Source of the DNA: Cryomorphaceae bacterium
GTDB lineage: Bacteria > Bacteroidota > Bacteroidia > Flavobacteriales > BACL11
NCBI GenBank assembly: GCA_949511925.1
Contig: CATEYX010000085.1
Span: forward strand, 1-15,944
Length of the DNA: 15,944 nt
Reading direction: 5' to 3'
Shown here piece after piece: positions 15,359 to 15,944 of this stretch. Numbering within the stretch: position 1 is the stretch's first letter; every line of letters begins with the position of its first letter. The notes below the pieces were generated by a model, which did no database searches, was not told where the DNA came from, and worked only from the letters and a program-made list of their open reading frames with translations. The position numbers were made by a program, and so were the translations under genes.

Positions 15359-15944
15359 TGAAAAACACATTCCTTTTACTAATTTTACTTCCTTTTTTAT
15401 CTTCAGCTCAGTTCACCTATATACCTGATGATAATTTTGAGCAAGCATTAATTAACTTGGGTTATGATTTTGTTTTAGATGATAATGTTGAAACTGCAGG
15501 TATTGATTCAATAACATCATTGTATGTTAATGGCTTAGGCATTTCTGATTTAACTGGAATTGCTAGTTTTTCTTCCTTAAAGGATTTATTCTGTAATTCT
15601 AACCAATTAATATTCCTTAATTTGAGTAATAATACTCAGCTTTTTGAGGTGTCCTGTGGAAATAATCAGTTAACTTATATTGATGTAAGAAATGGAAATA
15701 ATTCTGGGTTATGGTATTTTAATTCTGTAAATAATCCTTCCTTAATTTGTATTGATGTAAATGATGTTTCCAATGCAGTATACAATTGGAGCACTGATAG
15801 CTGGACAAATTTTAGCACAAATTGTAGTTCTACAGGAGTTAAAAATTATAGTAATCAAAGAAAATTAATAAAAGTGCTAGATGTATTTGGTAGAAGTGTT
15901 ACTCCAAAGCAAAATATGCCATTGTTATATATTTATGATGATGG
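15358..15944 (+). CDS. Second secreted LRR protein, tandem paralogue, 3' end outside window
   Basis: The frame begins at ATG 15358 and is open to the window edge, giving 195 codons. A signal peptide (MKNTFLLLILLPFLSSAQ) is followed by the domain TYIPDDNFEQALINLGYDFVLDD, DLTGIASF and only about two or three LRR units (LFCNSNQL, VSCGNNQL). The cap NPSLICIDVNDV...FSTNC has Cys at 131 and 156. The tail, from about residue 168, reads RKLIKVLDVFGRSVTPKQNMPLLYIYDD and is cut just before its expected end, about ten residues short judging by its neighbour. The N-terminal region, cap and tail correspond to the preceding gene, so this is a tandem paralogue with fewer LRR units. It starts with the same TAATG overlap, making it the third gene of the operon; more genes may follow. 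Confidence 0.88.
   Translation, partial: MKNTFLLLILLPFLSSAQFTYIPDDNFEQALINLGYDFVLDDNVETAGIDSITSLYVNGLGISDLTGIASFSSLKDLFCNSNQLIFLNLSNNTQLFEVSCGNNQLTYIDVRNGNNSGLWYFNSVNNPSLICIDVNDVSNAVYNWSTDSWTNFSTNCSSTGVKNYSNQRKLIKVLDVFGRSVTPKQNMPLLYIYDD

Overview
The window looks like chromosomal DNA from a marine or aquatic member of the phylum Bacteroidota, probably class Flavobacteriia (Cryomorphaceae or Crocinitomicaceae-like). The support is low GC content, A-rich leaders without clear Shine-Dalgarno sequences, several matches to the Bacteroidota promoter pattern (TTG/TTTG, then TAnnTTTG), signal peptides ending in '..FGQ' or '..FSQ', and two proteins with type IX secretion (T9SS) type A C-terminal sorting domains. 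The lineage is an inference; no rRNA or other marker gene is present.

Left block (1-3214). Two secreted or periplasmic peptidases read leftward: a papain-fold C1 peptidase, then a zinc carboxypeptidase of family M14 that is cut by the window edge. Reading rightward are a membrane-anchored SRPBCC protein carrying a run of nine G, and a small secreted DUF4377-like gene interrupted by one in-frame TAG.

Middle block (3242-8567). A leftward pair holds icmF, the fused B12-dependent isobutyryl-CoA mutase/G-protein chaperone, followed after 19 bases by an MscS-type channel. Divergent from icmF is uvsE, a UV damage endonuclease. The 198-base gap between them carries promoter-like elements for both directions and a GC-rich palindrome on the uvsE side.

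Right block (8670-15944). All genes read rightward and encode exported, probably cell-surface proteins. The first is a 909-residue M43-type metalloprotease with Cys-rich linkers, SprB-like repeats, Fn3-like domains and a T9SS tail. It has its own promoter and a strong terminator. Next comes a probable three-gene operon in which each stop overlaps the next start as TAATG. It encodes an Asp-box beta-propeller protein that has both a lipobox-like N-terminus and a T9SS tail, then two related leucine-rich-repeat proteins; the second is cut by the window edge. The LRR proteins end in a short shared tail resembling a half-length T9SS domain without the YPNP-type motif.

No tRNA, rRNA, CRISPR array, insertion sequence or phage gene was seen, and no gene-free stretch exceeds 300 bases. 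The best leads are the short tail shared by the LRR proteins, the lipobox plus T9SS combination, the single nonsense codon in the DUF4377-like gene, the G9 tract, and two promoters close enough to the start codon to predict leaderless mRNAs.
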